NCBI GenBank assembly: GCA_022870745.1
Contig: CP085323.1
Span: forward strand, 62,001-126,000
Direction: 5' to 3'
Source: Silvibacterium acidisoli
GTDB lineage: Bacteria; Acidobacteriota; Terriglobia; Terriglobales; Acidobacteriaceae
Length of the DNA: 64,000 bases
The notes beneath the pieces are model-generated. The model made no database searches. It was not told the DNA's origin and saw only the letters and a list, made by a program, of their open reading frames with translations. This document shows, piece by piece, positions 8,497-17,328 of the stretch. The position numbers were made by a program, and so were the translations under genes. How positions within the stretch are numbered: position 1 is the first letter of the stretch; the number at the start of each line of letters is the position of its first letter.

Positions 8497-9801
8497 CTAT
8501 GCAATGACTGGAACGTCCGCCACACCCTCAAGCCCGAAGATTCGCCGGTAGCGCTCAACCTGCTCCCGTGGTCCCATCGCTTTGCGGAAGTTGTCAGAGA
8601 GCTTGACCGTCGGCCTGCCATCGGCGTGGTCGAGCTTGCAGACGATGCTGACCGGGTCAAATCCATCTTCGCCCTGTGGATTGCAGTTGCGGAAATCATT
8701 AGTCAGCAACGTTCCCCAGCCAGCGCTGAAACGGATTCGTCCTGAAAAATGCCGATGCAGGCCGATGATCTGGTCCACGTCGAGCGCATCGGACGCTATA
8801 AACAGTTTGCTTTTCGGATCGCGTCCCCGCGATTTGAGCCATGCGATATATTCATCGCCGGCGACATAGGGGTCCTTGCTGTCGGCACGCTGGCCGGTCC
8901 AGTCGGCTACCCAGTCGGGAGCATCGCGCAGAAACTGGGTAGTCCCAAAGGTATCCGGAAGCATGATAAGGAGCGCTCCGTAGTAGGTCTGCTGCCAAAG
9001 GTCGAGCAATTTGTACTGGGCAGCCTTCAGTTCCTCGTCAGTATCGGCTGCGGCGGCCAACGCCATAGGCAGCTCGTGCGCGTTTGTCCCGATGGCTTCA
9101 AGGTCATGCTTATAAGCCAGGTAGGTATTCGACGTGCCACCGAACTTTCCGCCGAGCGTGTCTGCCATGGCGCGGACGACATACTCCTGCCAGAGAAAGC
9201 TGTGGCGGCGGCGCGTGCCGAAATCGCTCACGCGCAGTTCGTCGACATCGCGCAGGCGGGCCATCTTTTCCCAGAGCTTGGTCTTGGCGCGGGCATAGAG
9301 GATGTCCAGCTCGAGCTCGCTGAGGCGCTTGAGGCTGGCTCGCGTCTTGAGCTCATTGATGGCCGAGAGCGCGTAAATCTCCCACATGGTGGTCTCGGTC
9401 CATAGCCCATGAAAAACCAGGGAGATCTGGCCGTCGCGCACGGAGAGCTCGTAGTCGGAGAGGCGGAAGTCCTTTTCCAGCCAGTCGAGGAACGCCGATT
9501 CAAAGATCCCGCGCCTGCCATAAAAGGTATTGCCTGCGAGCCAGATCAGCTCCGACCTGGTGTATCGCAACCGGCGCACCTGGTCGAGTTGTTCACGCAG
9601 TTCGTCGATCGAGACGATCTCGCCCAGCCGCATGTGCGTGGAGCGGTTGGAAACCGAGAACGATGTCTGCATCTGGGGGAAGTGCTTCCAGATGAACTGC
9701 AGCATGAGGAGCTTGTAGAAGTCGGTGTCCAGCAGCGACCGCGTGATGGGGTCGAGCTCCCAGTTATGGTTGTGCGCGCGACGAGCCAGGTTGATGATCA
9801 C
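8497..9801 (-). CDS. pncB: Nicotinate phosphoribosyltransferase
   Basis: Converts nicotinate and PRPP to nicotinate mononucleotide in the Preiss-Handler route of NAD salvage; cytoplasmic. The 434-residue protein has the family hallmarks LLDTDFYKLLM near the N-terminus, the DFGTRRRHSF motif around residue 190 and GTSNTYLAYKHDLEAIGTNA, which holds the His expected to be phosphorylated by ATP, plus a C-terminal DPVSIVCKLDHADGRPTVKL segment. It stands as a single gene; no other NAD-salvage gene is adjacent. Confidence 0.95.
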   Translation of the reverse strand: MIINLARRAHNHNWELDPITRSLLDTDFYKLLMLQFIWKHFPQMQTSFSVSNRSTHMRLGEIVSIDELREQLDQVRRLRYTRSELIWLAGNTFYGRRGIFESAFLDWLEKDFRLSDYELSVRDGQISLVFHGLWTETTMWEIYALSAINELKTRASLKRLSELELDILYARAKTKLWEKMARLRDVDELRVSDFGTRRRHSFLWQEYVVRAMADTLGGKFGGTSNTYLAYKHDLEAIGTNAHELPMALAAAADTDEELKAAQYKLLDLWQQTYYGALLIMLPDTFGTTQFLRDAPDWVADWTGQRADSKDPYVAGDEYIAWLKSRGRDPKSKLFIASDALDVDQIIGLHRHFSGRIRFSAGWGTLLTNDFRNCNPQGEDGFDPVSIVCKLDHADGRPTVKLSDNFRKAMGPREQVERYRRIFGLEGVADVPVIA

Positions 9802-9879
9802 GATAGGTTTACTTTAATTGAAGCCAGCAAAGCCCATCGTCACATTCAAAAGGGATTAGGCGCTGAAACGAGACGTCGC

Positions 9880-10992
9880 TCAGTCCTTGTCCTCGGAGAA
9901 TCCCGCCAAAAACCGCTGAAGAATCTTCTCCGCGGACTCGTGACTCAGGGGCACGGAGTAGATTTCCGCCTCGGCGAGGTAAGCAGACTGATCCTCAGTT
10001 CTGCCGTCACGTTGAGATAACTGCGCGAGGGCCAGGTTTGCACGCGCCAAAAGCTCACGCACTGCCACCATGCGTTCAATCGGTGTTTTTCCGGAAGCGG
10101 CCCTGCCGGTTCGCAGGGCGTGGGCGGTTTCGGCAAGAGCTGCCTCGGGCGTGTCCAGATTGAGTTCGCGCAACTCCGTCAGCGCCAGGCGCAGGGTTTC
10201 GCCAGCGCTGGATTTATGACCGGACTTCACCTGGAACTCTCCCATTTCGACCAGCGCCGCGGCTCGCTCCAGGCTCTGCGGGCTCGTGTCTTTCAACAAC
10301 ATCTCGGCCCGCCTCAGCTCCGCATCGATCTCTTCCTCGGCCATTTCGTTGAGGCGCCAGATGCTTGCGCGCGCATGGACGGCCTTCTCGAAGTCGCCAA
10401 GCTGCTCATATTTTTTGGCGGCAGCTTCGAAGTGTATCGTCGCATTTTGAAGATCGTGCTTTGCTTCAAAGACACGGGCGATCGAATCCTGGGTGTCGGC
10501 GACCTTTCTGCGAATCGCTTTGGCGGCGGGCAATCCATACTTCGAGGGCTCAGTGGGCAGCAACTCCTCATAGCCGAACTGCACGGAGTAGAGCTCCTGC
10601 AGCAGTGCATCGTGTGGTGCGGAAGCGTGAATCGCTTCGACGGCAGCCAGATAGCGGCGATCCAGATGCATCATGGCCGCAACTCGTTCCATCTCAGAGG
10701 CAAAGCTTTCGTCCTGAAAGCTCGGCGGCGGCGGAAAGTCCACGGCATCTCCGTCTACCTTTTCGAAATAAGTCATATCTTCGGAGCAGGCGGGCCAGTT
10801 ACGGTCTCCGGATAACTGCACCCGGTCACCCTGGGTTATCCATGTTCCTTCATGAGCGCCGCCAAGCCGGCCGTGGGATGACGCATGTATACGCTTGTTA
10901 TAGCTGCCGTCGTTTCGCAGCACCAGCAAGACAGTTACGGATTCGGAGCCCTCGCTCAGCAGCCTTTTCCAGGTGCCGGTATGGTCGCGCAT
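9880..10992 (-). CDS. Protein with N-terminal beta domain and helical TPR-like region, unknown function
   Basis: 370 residues. The first ~75 read as a small beta-rich domain: GTWKRLL, DGSYNKRIHASS, GTWITQGDRVQLSG. The remainder is helical with TPR-like pairs, for example HFEAAAKKYEQLGDFEKAVHA. There is no signal peptide. It diverges from the zinc-finger protein at 11162, whose C-terminal half also begins with a GTWTATGGAWVI beta pattern, so the two may work together. The -DNEIGH part of any enzymatic signature is absent and I assign no activity. Confidence 0.55.
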   Translation of the reverse strand: MRDHTGTWKRLLSEGSESVTVLLVLRNDGSYNKRIHASSHGRLGGAHEGTWITQGDRVQLSGDRNWPACSEDMTYFEKVDGDAVDFPPPPSFQDESFASEMERVAAMMHLDRRYLAAVEAIHASAPHDALLQELYSVQFGYEELLPTEPSKYGLPAAKAIRRKVADTQDSIARVFEAKHDLQNATIHFEAAAKKYEQLGDFEKAVHARASIWRLNEMAEEEIDAELRRAEMLLKDTSPQSLERAAALVEMGEFQVKSGHKSSAGETLRLALTELRELNLDTPEAALAETAHALRTGRAASGKTPIERMVAVRELLARANLALAQLSQRDGRTEDQSAYLAEAEIYSVPLSHESAEKILQRFLAGFSEDKD

Positions 10993-11078
10993 CGCATTAC
11001 CCCGCTGTCATAAAAATGGGCTACCCCGGGGATACATAATCTGGCCGCAGCAAGTCTGACATAGAATCCAGCTACAAG

Positions 11079-11114
11079 TGAGATAACTGCAAAAGATTGC
11101 AGACCGCTATCTCA
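11079..11114. promoter_or_regulatory. Nested inverted repeat in divergent promoter region
   Basis: Outer arms TGAGATA (11079-11085) and TATCTCA (11108-11114) enclose inner arms CTGCAA (11087-11092) and TTGCAG (11097-11102). A TATAAC box at 11132-11137 and a GGGAGGA ribosome site at 11149-11155 follow. The dyad could be an operator or an attenuator-like stem; a T-rich stretch lies right after it. Confidence 0.4.
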
Positions 11115-11161
11115 ACTTTTTCTTTATGCTGTATAACCTGCAGGACTTGGGAGGACACGTC

Positions 11162-11632
11162 ATGCGCATTCTGTGCTGGAAGTGTTCAGGACACGGCAGT
11201 GCCACCTGCGATGTTTGTCACGGCAGAAAAGTCAAGGCAACACCCGGAAGCGATGGCACGCTCAGTTTCTTCGCATGCTCGGCATGTGGAACGACAGGAA
11301 AGTCCCAATGCCAGTTATGCCAGGGTTCGGGATGGATCGATCATCCTGACTCGGCTCCAAGAACGCCGCCGTACATCAAGGATCCACTTGCTGGAACGTG
11401 GACGGCCACGGGCGGAGCATGGGTCATCTCAAAAACAAATACGGGTTACCAGGTTGTGGAACATGGAGCGGCGGGTCCGGTGGGCGAAGGCAGGGTCACA
11501 TCGTTCGATGGAGACACCGTGGTTGTTTCCATCTCGAACAAAATCATGGGACACCGCCAGGACGTCATGCGGCTGAGAGGTAACTTTCTGCGCAAGGTGA
11601 ATGGCTTTCCCATCACCTATTCGCGTTGCTGA
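11162..11632 (+). CDS. DnaJ-type zinc-finger protein with C-terminal beta domain
   Basis: The start is set at 11162 by the GGGAGGA site six bases upstream; an earlier in-frame ATG at 11126 lacks one. The 156-residue product opens with four Cys-x-x-Cys pairs in the DnaJ cysteine-rich arrangement: CWKCSGHG, CDVCHG, CSACGTTG, CQLCQGSG. This predicts two zinc sites. The C-terminal ~75 residues form a predicted small beta domain (GTWTATGGAWVI onward). There is no J-domain, so it is not a DnaJ chaperone. Function unknown. Confidence 0.65.
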   Translation: MRILCWKCSGHGSATCDVCHGRKVKATPGSDGTLSFFACSACGTTGKSQCQLCQGSGWIDHPDSAPRTPPYIKDPLAGTWTATGGAWVISKTNTGYQVVEHGAAGPVGEGRVTSFDGDTVVVSISNKIMGHRQDVMRLRGNFLRKVNGFPITYSRC

Positions 11633-11777
11633 CGCCCGCCTTTCGGCATGTCGAAGCAGGATGCGATTTTTTTGATAAGGCTGCTCGCTGCGCTGCGCGA
11701 GGGTGTTCTTTACACCATCGTCATCGCAGACCGCTATCCTTGTAGCTAATCCTTCTGTCCGGAGTTTCCCTGCACTC

Positions 11778-13925
11778 ATGAGTACTCGCCGCGATTTTCT
11801 GCGCCTGGCCGCCGGCACCGCCGCCGCTTCCATGCTGCCGCCCAGCATCCGCCGGGCCCTGGCTATTCCCGCGAATCGCCGCACCGGCACGATTCAGGAC
11901 GTGGAACACGTCGTCATACTCATGCAGGAGAATCGCTCCTTCGATCACTACTTCGGGTCGATGCGCGGTGTGCGCGGATTCAACGACCCCAGGCCGGTGC
12001 GCTGGGCCAACGGCAGAACGGTCTGGCATCAGCCGGCGGCCGCCGTAAAGACCGACCGCTACCATTCCCGCGGCCTGTCTGACGATGCCGAGCATGTGCT
12101 GCCTTTCTACATCAACCCGCAGCGCACGACCGAGTTCCAGGCAGGTACCGACCACGGCTGGAGCAGCGGACATCTCTCCTGGAATCACGGCCTGCACAAT
12201 CAGTGGGTGACGCAGAAGCAGGACGTGATGACGATGGGCTATCTCAAGCGCGAAGATGTGAGCTACCACTACGCGCTGGCCGATGCCTTCACCGTTTGCG
12301 ATTCGTACTTCTGCTCGATTCACGCCAACACCGCGCCCAATCGGATCTATCTGTGGAGCGGCACTATCGATGCGCAGAATGTCTACGGCACAGCGAAGAA
12401 TGGTCCCGGCTTCGACGAGCGCCATCACCAGGACGGCTATACGTGGACGACCTATCCCGAGCGCCTGGAAAAAGCCGGCGTAAGCTGGAAGCTTTACCAG
12501 GGGGGCTCGGGCGAGCCGGACACGCCAACCGACAACTACACGGACAACTCGCTCGAGTTCTTCGCGGCATACCAGCCGATGGAAGGCGCCGATCCGAATT
12601 CGCCGCTGGTAGTGAAAGGCGTTTCCACCTACACGCTGAAAGACCTTCGCGATGATGCCGTGAACGGCAAGCTGGCGCAGGTGTCTTGGGTGGTCGCTCC
12701 GTACAAATACTCGGAACACCCGGAGGCTTCTCCGACGGACGGCGCGTATTACATCAGCCTGGTGATGGATGCTCTGACGGAAAATCCCGAGGTGTGGAGC
12801 AAGACCGTCTTCATCATCAACTACGACGAGAACGATGGGCTCTTCGATCACGTTATTCCGCCGATGCCGCCTGCCTCGCAGAAGCAGAATGCGGATGGAC
12901 TGGTCTCCGACGATCTTGTGGAGAGCCTCAAGGACGAGTTCATCGATATGAGCCTTTACCCACACCAGACGCATCCGCTGGTGCCGGATGTCGACGCGGG
13001 CGGCATACAGCCGATCGGCCTGGGACCGCGCCTGCCCATGCTGGTGATCTCGCCATGGTCTACTGGCGGATGGGTCAACTCGGAAACCTTCGACCACACC
13101 TCGGTGTTGATGTTTCTCGAAGCGCGTTTCGGCGTGCATGAACCGAACATCAGCAAGTGGCGGCGGACGCTTTGCGGCGATCTGACTTCATGCTTCGACT
13201 TCTCTGCCGCGCCGCAACCGATGAGCGTAAAGCTCACCGCGCCGAAGCCGCTGGTTTCGGAAAACAAGCCGTACCATGTGCCCGTCGAGCAGTCGATGCC
13301 GGAGCAGGAGCCGGGAACGCGTCCGGCGCGCGCACTGCCTTACAAGACCTTCGTTCACGGCCGTATCGACGAGGCGTCGGGACGATTCTATGTCGACATC
13401 GACAACCAGGGCCGAGCCGGTGCGGCCTTTTATGTACACAGCTCCGAGACGCCGCAGACACATCCTCGACGCTACAGCGTTTCACCGCGGCAGAAGCTTT
13501 CGGACTATTGGGAGCTCGCGGCGATGAAGGATGGACGCAGGCTCTCCGCGCATGGTCCTAATGGCTATCTCGCCGAGTTCGGTTGCGATGCAGCGGATTT
13601 CAGCGAAGGAGCAGCAAGAGCTGAGGTTACGATCAGCCACGATGCGGAAGGCAATGTGCAGGCGGCCTTGCACAACTCAGGCAAATCGGCCTGCACGGTG
13701 AAGGTTGTGAATGCCTACTCGAAAGAAGCGGCCCGCACGTACACACTGCAACCCGGACAGAGCACCGATGATAAGTGGCTGCTCGCGGACAGCCACGGCT
13801 GGTTCGACCTGGTGGTGATGCGGACCGATGCTCCGAAGTATCTGCGGCGTTTTGCCGGGCATGTCGAGACGGGTAAGCCAAGTGTGAGCGATCCGGGACC
13901 GGTGCAGAAGATCGAGATCGTTTAA
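11778..13925 (+). CDS. Tat-exported phospholipase C (non-haemolytic PlcN type)
   Basis: Phosphoesterase family (PF04185-type) enzyme expected to hydrolyse phosphocholine-type phospholipids outside the cytoplasm. The start at 11778 gives a textbook twin-arginine signal, STRRDFLRLAAG; the ORF opens 25 codons earlier without support. Family motifs are HVVILMQENRSFDHYFG near the N-terminus, IHANTAPNRIYLWSG, IINYDENDGLFDHV and DHTSVLMFLE. The last ~230 residues contain two copies of the C-terminal beta domain seen in bacterial phospholipases C. The length, 715 residues, is normal for the family. Confidence 0.88.
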   Translation: MSTRRDFLRLAAGTAAASMLPPSIRRALAIPANRRTGTIQDVEHVVILMQENRSFDHYFGSMRGVRGFNDPRPVRWANGRTVWHQPAAAVKTDRYHSRGLSDDAEHVLPFYINPQRTTEFQAGTDHGWSSGHLSWNHGLHNQWVTQKQDVMTMGYLKREDVSYHYALADAFTVCDSYFCSIHANTAPNRIYLWSGTIDAQNVYGTAKNGPGFDERHHQDGYTWTTYPERLEKAGVSWKLYQGGSGEPDTPTDNYTDNSLEFFAAYQPMEGADPNSPLVVKGVSTYTLKDLRDDAVNGKLAQVSWVVAPYKYSEHPEASPTDGAYYISLVMDALTENPEVWSKTVFIINYDENDGLFDHVIPPMPPASQKQNADGLVSDDLVESLKDEFIDMSLYPHQTHPLVPDVDAGGIQPIGLGPRLPMLVISPWSTGGWVNSETFDHTSVLMFLEARFGVHEPNISKWRRTLCGDLTSCFDFSAAPQPMSVKLTAPKPLVSENKPYHVPVEQSMPEQEPGTRPARALPYKTFVHGRIDEASGRFYVDIDNQGRAGAAFYVHSSETPQTHPRRYSVSPRQKLSDYWELAAMKDGRRLSAHGPNGYLAEFGCDAADFSEGAARAEVTISHDAEGNVQAALHNSGKSACTVKVVNAYSKEAARTYTLQPGQSTDDKWLLADSHGWFDLVVMRTDAPKYLRRFAGHVETGKPSVSDPGPVQKIEIV

Positions 13926-13931
13926 TTACTT

Positions 13932-13957
13932 GTCATTCCGAGCGAAGCGAGGATGAC
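13932..13957. repeat. Short GTCATTCC palindrome
   Basis: GTCATTCC...GGATGAC folds on itself around GAGCGAAGCG. It is a compact member of the family with longer copies at 20787-20876 and 42440-42525 and one arm at 37828. Confidence 0.6.
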
Positions 13958-13984
13958 AACAATAAAGAGCTGATTAGAAGTCAG

Positions 13985-14002
13985 GCAGGGCGTAAGCCCT
14001 GC
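13985..14002. repeat. REP-like palindrome GCAGGGC-GTAA-GCCCTGC
   Basis: A perfect 7-bp stem with a four-base loop between the convergent phospholipase and mscS genes. It belongs to the same family as the palindromes at 8270, 25235 and 32465. Confidence 0.6.
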
Positions 14003-14061
14003 CCTACCGCCCTAATCCCTAAATCCTGTTTCCTGAACCCTGCCTCGCAATCCCTGCCCCA

Positions 14062-15084
14062 TCACATTCCTTCGCCGGTGAACGGATTGATCTCATTCGG
14101 CTTGGCCGCTGTTGGGTCGACTGCCTTTGCGCCGCCTGCAACGGGCGGCTCGATCATGCCGGCTACATTGCCTCCGCCGGCAGTGAAGACGCGCAGAGGA
14201 TCGCCCGGAAGCATCTTGTTCTCAGCCAGTGCGATGCGAATACGGCGCTGGGTTTCGCGCATGGGCACCCACTGCTGGTTTGCCTTGGTCTTGAGCTGAA
14301 CGGGATAGATGACCTGTGAGCCCTTGATGGCGTCGACTCCAAGCAACGTAGGATCGGCGAGGTAGTAATCGCTATAGGCCGGATCTGTGCGCACGCCCAT
14401 CGCAACTGTCTTGAGCAGTTCCAGAACCTTATCGGGCTCGGCGGAGAAATCGACCGACACGTTGATGGTCGCGACCGAGAAATCGCGGGTGAAGTTGGCC
14501 ACGGTCGTGATCTGTGAATTCGGGATCAGGTAGAGCGTACCGTCGCCGTCGCGCAGTTGTGTTTTACGCAGCGACATCGCCTCGACCGTTCCCTTTTGTC
14601 CGGCCAGGCTCACCACGTCGCCGACGTTGTACTGGTCTTCGATCAGGATGAGGATGCCGTTGAGGCAGTCTTTGACGATGGTTTGCGCGGCGAGACCGAG
14701 GGCAACGCCAACGACTCCGGCCGAAGCAAGCAGCGGCTCGAGTTTGAAGCCGAGCAGGGGTAGAACTTCCAGCGCGGTAAGAAAGCCGATGATACCGATG
14801 CCGGTGGCGCGGATCACCGAGGTCAGCGTGCGCACCTGGGCGATGTGCCCCATCTGGCCGGTGGATTTCGTGCGGCTTTCTGCAATCTTCAGAACCCGGT
14901 CGGTTACAACCTTCAGCACCCGGATGAGTATCCAGGCTGCGATGATGGTGACGATCAGCTTGGGGAGCACGGCGCGGACGAAGTTCTGCAGATCGTCGGC
15001 CCATTTCGCATCGAGGCCATGGAAGAATTCACTGGGCCGCATGTAGGCCGCTACATGAAGATGACTGACAAATGCAATATCCAT
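14062..15084 (-). CDS. Small-conductance mechanosensitive channel, MscS family
   Basis: Opens under membrane tension to release solutes on hypo-osmotic shock. The start at 15084 is chosen for the AGGAAAGG site six bases upstream. The 340-residue protein has membrane segments near residues 30-50 and 75-130. The pore helix region SAGVVGVALGLAAQTIVKDCLNG is clearly MscS-like, followed by the beta domain motif GDVVSLAGQKGTVEAMSLRKTQLRDGDG. The Pro-rich and Gly-rich tail is not conserved in the family. Confidence 0.9.
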   Translation of the reverse strand: MDIAFVSHLHVAAYMRPSEFFHGLDAKWADDLQNFVRAVLPKLIVTIIAAWILIRVLKVVTDRVLKIAESRTKSTGQMGHIAQVRTLTSVIRATGIGIIGFLTALEVLPLLGFKLEPLLASAGVVGVALGLAAQTIVKDCLNGILILIEDQYNVGDVVSLAGQKGTVEAMSLRKTQLRDGDGTLYLIPNSQITTVANFTRDFSVATINVSVDFSAEPDKVLELLKTVAMGVRTDPAYSDYYLADPTLLGVDAIKGSQVIYPVQLKTKANQQWVPMRETQRRIRIALAENKMLPGDPLRVFTAGGGNVAGMIEPPVAGGAKAVDPTAAKPNEINPFTGEGM

Positions 15085-15130
15085 CGATACCTTTCCTGTC
15101 CTATGATGGGCTCTCCACGAGGGTGCTTCG

Positions 15131-15463
15131 ATGAAAAACCCACTGTTGCTTCCCTGTTTTGCAATTGCTTTGATGCTCGGCGCCCAGGTTTCGCCACCTG
15201 TCCCAGAAGCTGCCCAGGCTCCGGGGCACCCCATCGATCCCCTGGCGAAGGACCACGACGTGCAGATGGCCATGGCGAGAAACAACAGCCGCCAGCAACA
15301 GATTCAGGCCGACGCGGCCAAGCTGCTGCAGCTTTCGCAGGAACTTAAGGCCGAAGTGGATAAGAGCAACAAAAATGAGCTTTCCCTCTCCGTGGTCAAA
15401 AAAGCAGAGGAGATCGAGAAGCTTGCCAAGGCAGTGAAAACCAAAATGCGTGATGGGTATTGA
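15131..15463 (+). CDS. Small secreted coiled-coil protein, unknown function
   Basis: 110 residues starting with a cleavable signal peptide (MKNPLLLPCFAIALMLGA) after a GAGGG site. The mature part is highly charged and helical, with heptad-like spacing around AAKLLQLSQELKAEVDKSN, suggesting a short coiled coil. It diverges from mscS. Such proteins are frequent in Terriglobia, but I recognise no family. Confidence 0.65.
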   Translation: MKNPLLLPCFAIALMLGAQVSPPVPEAAQAPGHPIDPLAKDHDVQMAMARNNSRQQQIQADAAKLLQLSQELKAEVDKSNKNELSLSVVKKAEEIEKLAKAVKTKMRDGY

Positions 15464-15475
15464 GCGGGTTATGGC

Positions 15476-15661
15476 TCAGCTCCGCACAGGTTTAGACTTT
15501 GCGGCCCATTGCCTCTCAAACGCCTCGCGCCAGTCGCTAAGAACTCTATAAAAGTTCTCGCTTGGAAGCCAAATATCGTGCAAAGTGTCAGAGTCTACTA
15601 CTGGGCTCTGATAGCGCTTGAAGGCGATAAGACGGACCATATCCCCAACGTCAAATTGCAT
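15476..15661 (-). CDS. Small protein coupled to the Imm42-like gene, unknown function
   Basis: 61 residues, no signal peptide, rich in aromatic and charged residues (DIWLPSENFYRVLSDWREAF). Its ATG overlaps the stop codon of the upstream gene (TAATG), the arrangement of a translationally coupled pair. No family is recognised. Confidence 0.45.
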   Translation of the reverse strand: MQFDVGDMVRLIAFKRYQSPVVDSDTLHDIWLPSENFYRVLSDWREAFERQWAAKSKPVRS

Positions 15662-16050
15662 TACGCAACTTCCATCATCGAATCCTTCTTCTCCGTCCGG
15701 CGCCCAATAATTTCATTAGCATGGAGCAGTTTTGAGAACTGCTCGTCCTGCATGCCGAAAAACAACTCTGATTCTTCGTGCTCAAGATAGATTGCGCGGC
15801 TGTAGGCTACAGCAAGAGCATAAGCGTCCTCGTTTTCAAGCACGGGTGCCACATGGCTGCCTTGACGCAAAATTCTTGCATTTACACCGTCAAAAGCAGC
15901 GGCGAGCAGTGTGGCATCGAGATCCTTCATCCCAAAAGCCATCCCGTTGACGTGAATAACGAAATACCCAAGGCCACGCAAACTCAACCGCTCATAGGCC
16001 TCCGTGATCTCTGATTCAAGAGCGAATAACGAAGGTGTACCAACTAACAT
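15661..16050 (-). CDS. Imm42-like protein (possible immunity protein)
   Basis: The start at 16050 is preferred because GGGAG lies nine bases upstream and the protein then begins MLVGTPSLFALES, like the Imm42 family opening (M..G.P..FA). An upstream GTG at 16077 is the alternative. Further resemblance lies in GYFVIHVNGMAFG, DATLLAAAFDGVNARI and the His in RQGSHVAP. Imm42 proteins are thought to protect against polymorphic toxins, but no toxin gene is adjacent, so this would be an orphan. The assignment rests on remembered family patterns only. Confidence 0.45.
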   Translation of the reverse strand: MLVGTPSLFALESEITEAYERLSLRGLGYFVIHVNGMAFGMKDLDATLLAAAFDGVNARILRQGSHVAPVLENEDAYALAVAYSRAIYLEHEESELFFGMQDEQFSKLLHANEIIGRRTEKKDSMMEVA

Positions 16051-16096
16051 TGAAGTGATCTCCCAACCCTCAGCCACCTAGGTCGCCTTCGCCAGA

Positions 16097-17128
16097 CTAT
16101 ATGGGCCCGGTTCCCTCGCCCAAGCCATCCAACCCGAGAGCTGCCGCAAGCTTCCTGGCAAGTTCGTTCCGCGCAGGATCTTTGTGAATCTGGCAGTAAC
16201 GCGCCCAGGCCACGAATCGAGCTTCCCCTTCCAACGGAGACATCTTGGCGGCTTCTTCCATCTTCGCGTCCAGCAATCGCGGAAAATCAGGCACACGGCC
16301 ATCCACATCGCTGAAGTCATATTCCCGGGCGAGGTCCGAGGCGAAGTACACGAGGCCTGCCTTCGTCTTAACATTCGGATCGGCGGCTAGCGCGGCGACC
16401 GCACGGCCGACGAGAAATGGGGTTTCCGACTCGACGAAATAGAGATCCTTTGCGATGGCACCGCGCCAGTTCGCCTCGCTTACTCCAAAATGTTCGAGCA
16501 CTGCCTCTGACCGCAGGAAGCCGGGAGACAGAGCCAATGCGGTAACGCCGGTTCGCATCAGCTCCATCGCCATTGCGTAAGCAGAACGTGCCAGGGATGC
16601 CTTCACCATGTCATAGAGCACATGCCCGCGATATCCGTTGAAATGACCGTCGATGACTTCGACGATCAGTCCGCGATTGGCCTCGATCATGAGGGGTGCG
16701 GCATGACGGCTGGTGATGAGGTGGCTGACGAGTGTCTGGTCGAGATAGGCGCGGACGTTTGCGAGGTCGATCTCCCAGAAGCGCTTTGGCCAGTCGACCA
16801 TGGTATCAGCGCCCCAGATGCTGTTCACCAGTACGTCGAGGCGGCCCGACTCGTCGCGGATGCGTGCAGCCAGCTTCGCCACTTCGTCTTCGCAGGTGTG
16901 ATCTACCTGTATGGCAATGGCTCGGCCGCCAGCCTGCTCGATGAGTGCGGCGGTTTCTCCGATAGTCTCGGGGCGATTTATGCTGCTTGGGCTGCCAGCG
17001 ACGCTTCGTCCCGTGCAATAAACCAGCGCTCCGGCTTCCCCGAGGGCTCGGGCAATACCTCGGCCTGCACCTCTGGTTGCGCCTGCGACCCATGCGACCT
17101 GGCCGGTGAGAGGCAAATCAGCTTTCAT
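16097..17128 (-). CDS. SDR-family oxidoreductase (DHRS1-like)
   Basis: A short-chain dehydrogenase/reductase of 343 residues, longer than the usual 250. It has an N-terminal Rossmann nucleotide site (AGATRGAGRGIA), an LVNSIWG segment in place of NNAG, and a YDMVK catalytic Tyr/Lys pair around residue 168. The catalytic Ser normally 12-13 residues before the Tyr is not apparent (VEVIDGHF stands there). The extra ~60 C-terminal residues are helical. An AGGAG site precedes the ATG. The substrate is unknown. Confidence 0.82.
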   Translation of the reverse strand: MKADLPLTGQVAWVAGATRGAGRGIARALGEAGALVYCTGRSVAGSPSSINRPETIGETAALIEQAGGRAIAIQVDHTCEDEVAKLAARIRDESGRLDVLVNSIWGADTMVDWPKRFWEIDLANVRAYLDQTLVSHLITSRHAAPLMIEANRGLIVEVIDGHFNGYRGHVLYDMVKASLARSAYAMAMELMRTGVTALALSPGFLRSEAVLEHFGVSEANWRGAIAKDLYFVESETPFLVGRAVAALAADPNVKTKAGLVYFASDLAREYDFSDVDGRVPDFPRLLDAKMEEAAKMSPLEGEARFVAWARYCQIHKDPARNELARKLAAALGLDGLGEGTGPI

Positions 17129-17191
17129 ATTCGTTCTCCTGGGACTGACTGCATGGGGCCCCGGCAGCGGCGGCGTTTTTGCGCTTTATGG

Positions 17192-17197
17192 TAATTT
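17192..17197 (+). promoter_or_regulatory. Candidate extended -10 of the first Cys-rich leader
   Basis: TGG followed by TAATTT (17189-17197) resembles an extended -10. It ends six bases before the ATG at 17204, so the transcript could begin on the start codon. No good -35 box is seen. Confidence 0.35.
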
Positions 17198-17203
17198 AAT
17201 GGC

Positions 17204-17263
17204 ATGAGTCTGGCATTACAGATCTGTTCTTGTTGTTGCGTCTCCCCGATGCAACTGGCTTAA
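17204..17263 (+). CDS. Cysteine-rich leader peptide 1 (putative attenuator)
   Basis: A 19-codon ORF, ATG to TAA, encoding MSLALQICSCCCVSPMQLA, with four Cys codons in a run of five (TGT TCT TGT TGT TGC). It lies 204 bases upstream of the TonB-receptor gene and is followed by a second such ORF. Translation through a Cys-codon run would slow when Cys-tRNA is short. This is how polycysteine leader ORFs control sulfur genes in mycobacteria. Whether it is translated here is inference from composition, position and the similar ORF before cysD. Confidence 0.55.
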   Translation: MSLALQICSCCCVSPMQLA

Positions 17264-17328
17264 TCAGCCGCCGGCTTTTCCTGTTTCCAATTTCATTGCT
17301 GCGCATCAGCGCACTTTCTGCACCAACG

